Origin: Campylobacteraceae bacterium
GTDB lineage: Bacteria; Campylobacterota; Campylobacteria; Campylobacterales; Sulfurovaceae
Assembly (NCBI GenBank): GCA_027031505.1
Contig: JALVQH010000070.1
Span: forward strand, 1-6,575
DNA: 6,575 nt
Direction of reading: 5' to 3'
In this document: one piece after another, positions 6,512-6,575 of the stretch
Position numbering within the stretch: the first letter of the stretch is position 1
Layout: every line of letters starts with the position of its first letter
Notes under the pieces: model-generated
What the model saw: the letters and a program-made list of their open reading frames with translations, nothing else
Told to the model about the DNA's origin: nothing
Database searches by the model: none
Translations under genes and position numbers: made by a program

Positions 6512-6575
6512 ACGGGTCAAGGCAAAGACACTCTTGTCCGGTGCCCGAATCTGCAACCAAGACCTCTGAATAATC

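Noticed and set aside
5201..6556. Minus-strand open frames of 215 and 231 codons beneath the lipoprotein gene
   Set aside because: The plus-strand frame has a promoter, ribosome site, signal peptide and protein-like composition, and the minus-strand frames have none of these.
6512..6575. Possible terminator after the lipoprotein gene
   Set aside because: Only weak pairings are visible (CGGG with CCCG across a long loop, AAGA with TCTT) and no T-run follows, so no terminator is called.

Overview
The window looks like chromosomal DNA of a Campylobacterota (epsilonproteobacterial) species with an unusually GC-rich genome for that phylum (by eye mostly above 50% GC). The main evidence is the proteins. 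Dcd and AccC carry phylum-typical stretches, such as [20 protein letters not shown] in Dcd and an EHCVSE segment in AccC where most bacteria have EHPVTE. From memory, dcd divergent from accB-accC with a gltX close by also matches the Campylobacter jejuni neighbourhood. A Nitratifractor- or Sulfurovum-like chemolithotroph would fit, but the genus is inference. No mobile element, CRISPR, tRNA, rRNA or phage gene was seen.

Layout. Positions 1-1416 are minus-strand: dcd (853-1416) is followed 17 bp downstream by a siroheme-type nitrite/sulfite reductase gene (835 to beyond base 1, cut by the window edge). A 129-bp divergent intergenic region (1417-1545) holds an extended -10 promoter reading toward accB and three near-helically phased TTTGGT repeats. 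Positions 1546-4744 form a tight plus-strand operon accB-accC-gltX: a 2-bp gap between accB and accC, then a 4-bp ATGA overlap between accC and gltX. It encodes the biotin carrier and biotin carboxylase of acetyl-CoA carboxylase plus a glutamyl-tRNA synthetase.

The gltX stop codon lies inside a short heptamer-based tandem repeat (4723-4756). A small hairpin with a T-rich tail (4764-4794) and a promoter with perfect TTGACA and TATAAT hexamers but a long spacer (4830-4861) follow. The last gene (4895-6511) is a monocistronic, large predicted lipoprotein that I do not recognise. It has a lipocalin-like N-terminal region and a C-terminal region that could be an alpha/beta barrel. The final 64 bases (6512-6575) hold no gene or convincing terminator.

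How it works together: the first four genes and gltX are core metabolism (dUTP supply for dTMP, malonyl-CoA for fatty acids, Glu-tRNA, and nitrite or sulfite assimilation). The lipoprotein is the accessory, least understood part. I found no clear undescribed multi-gene system. The points most worth a second look are the lipoprotein, the repeat that supplies the end of gltX, the phased repeats between dcd and accB, and the nitrite-versus-sulfite identity of the reductase.
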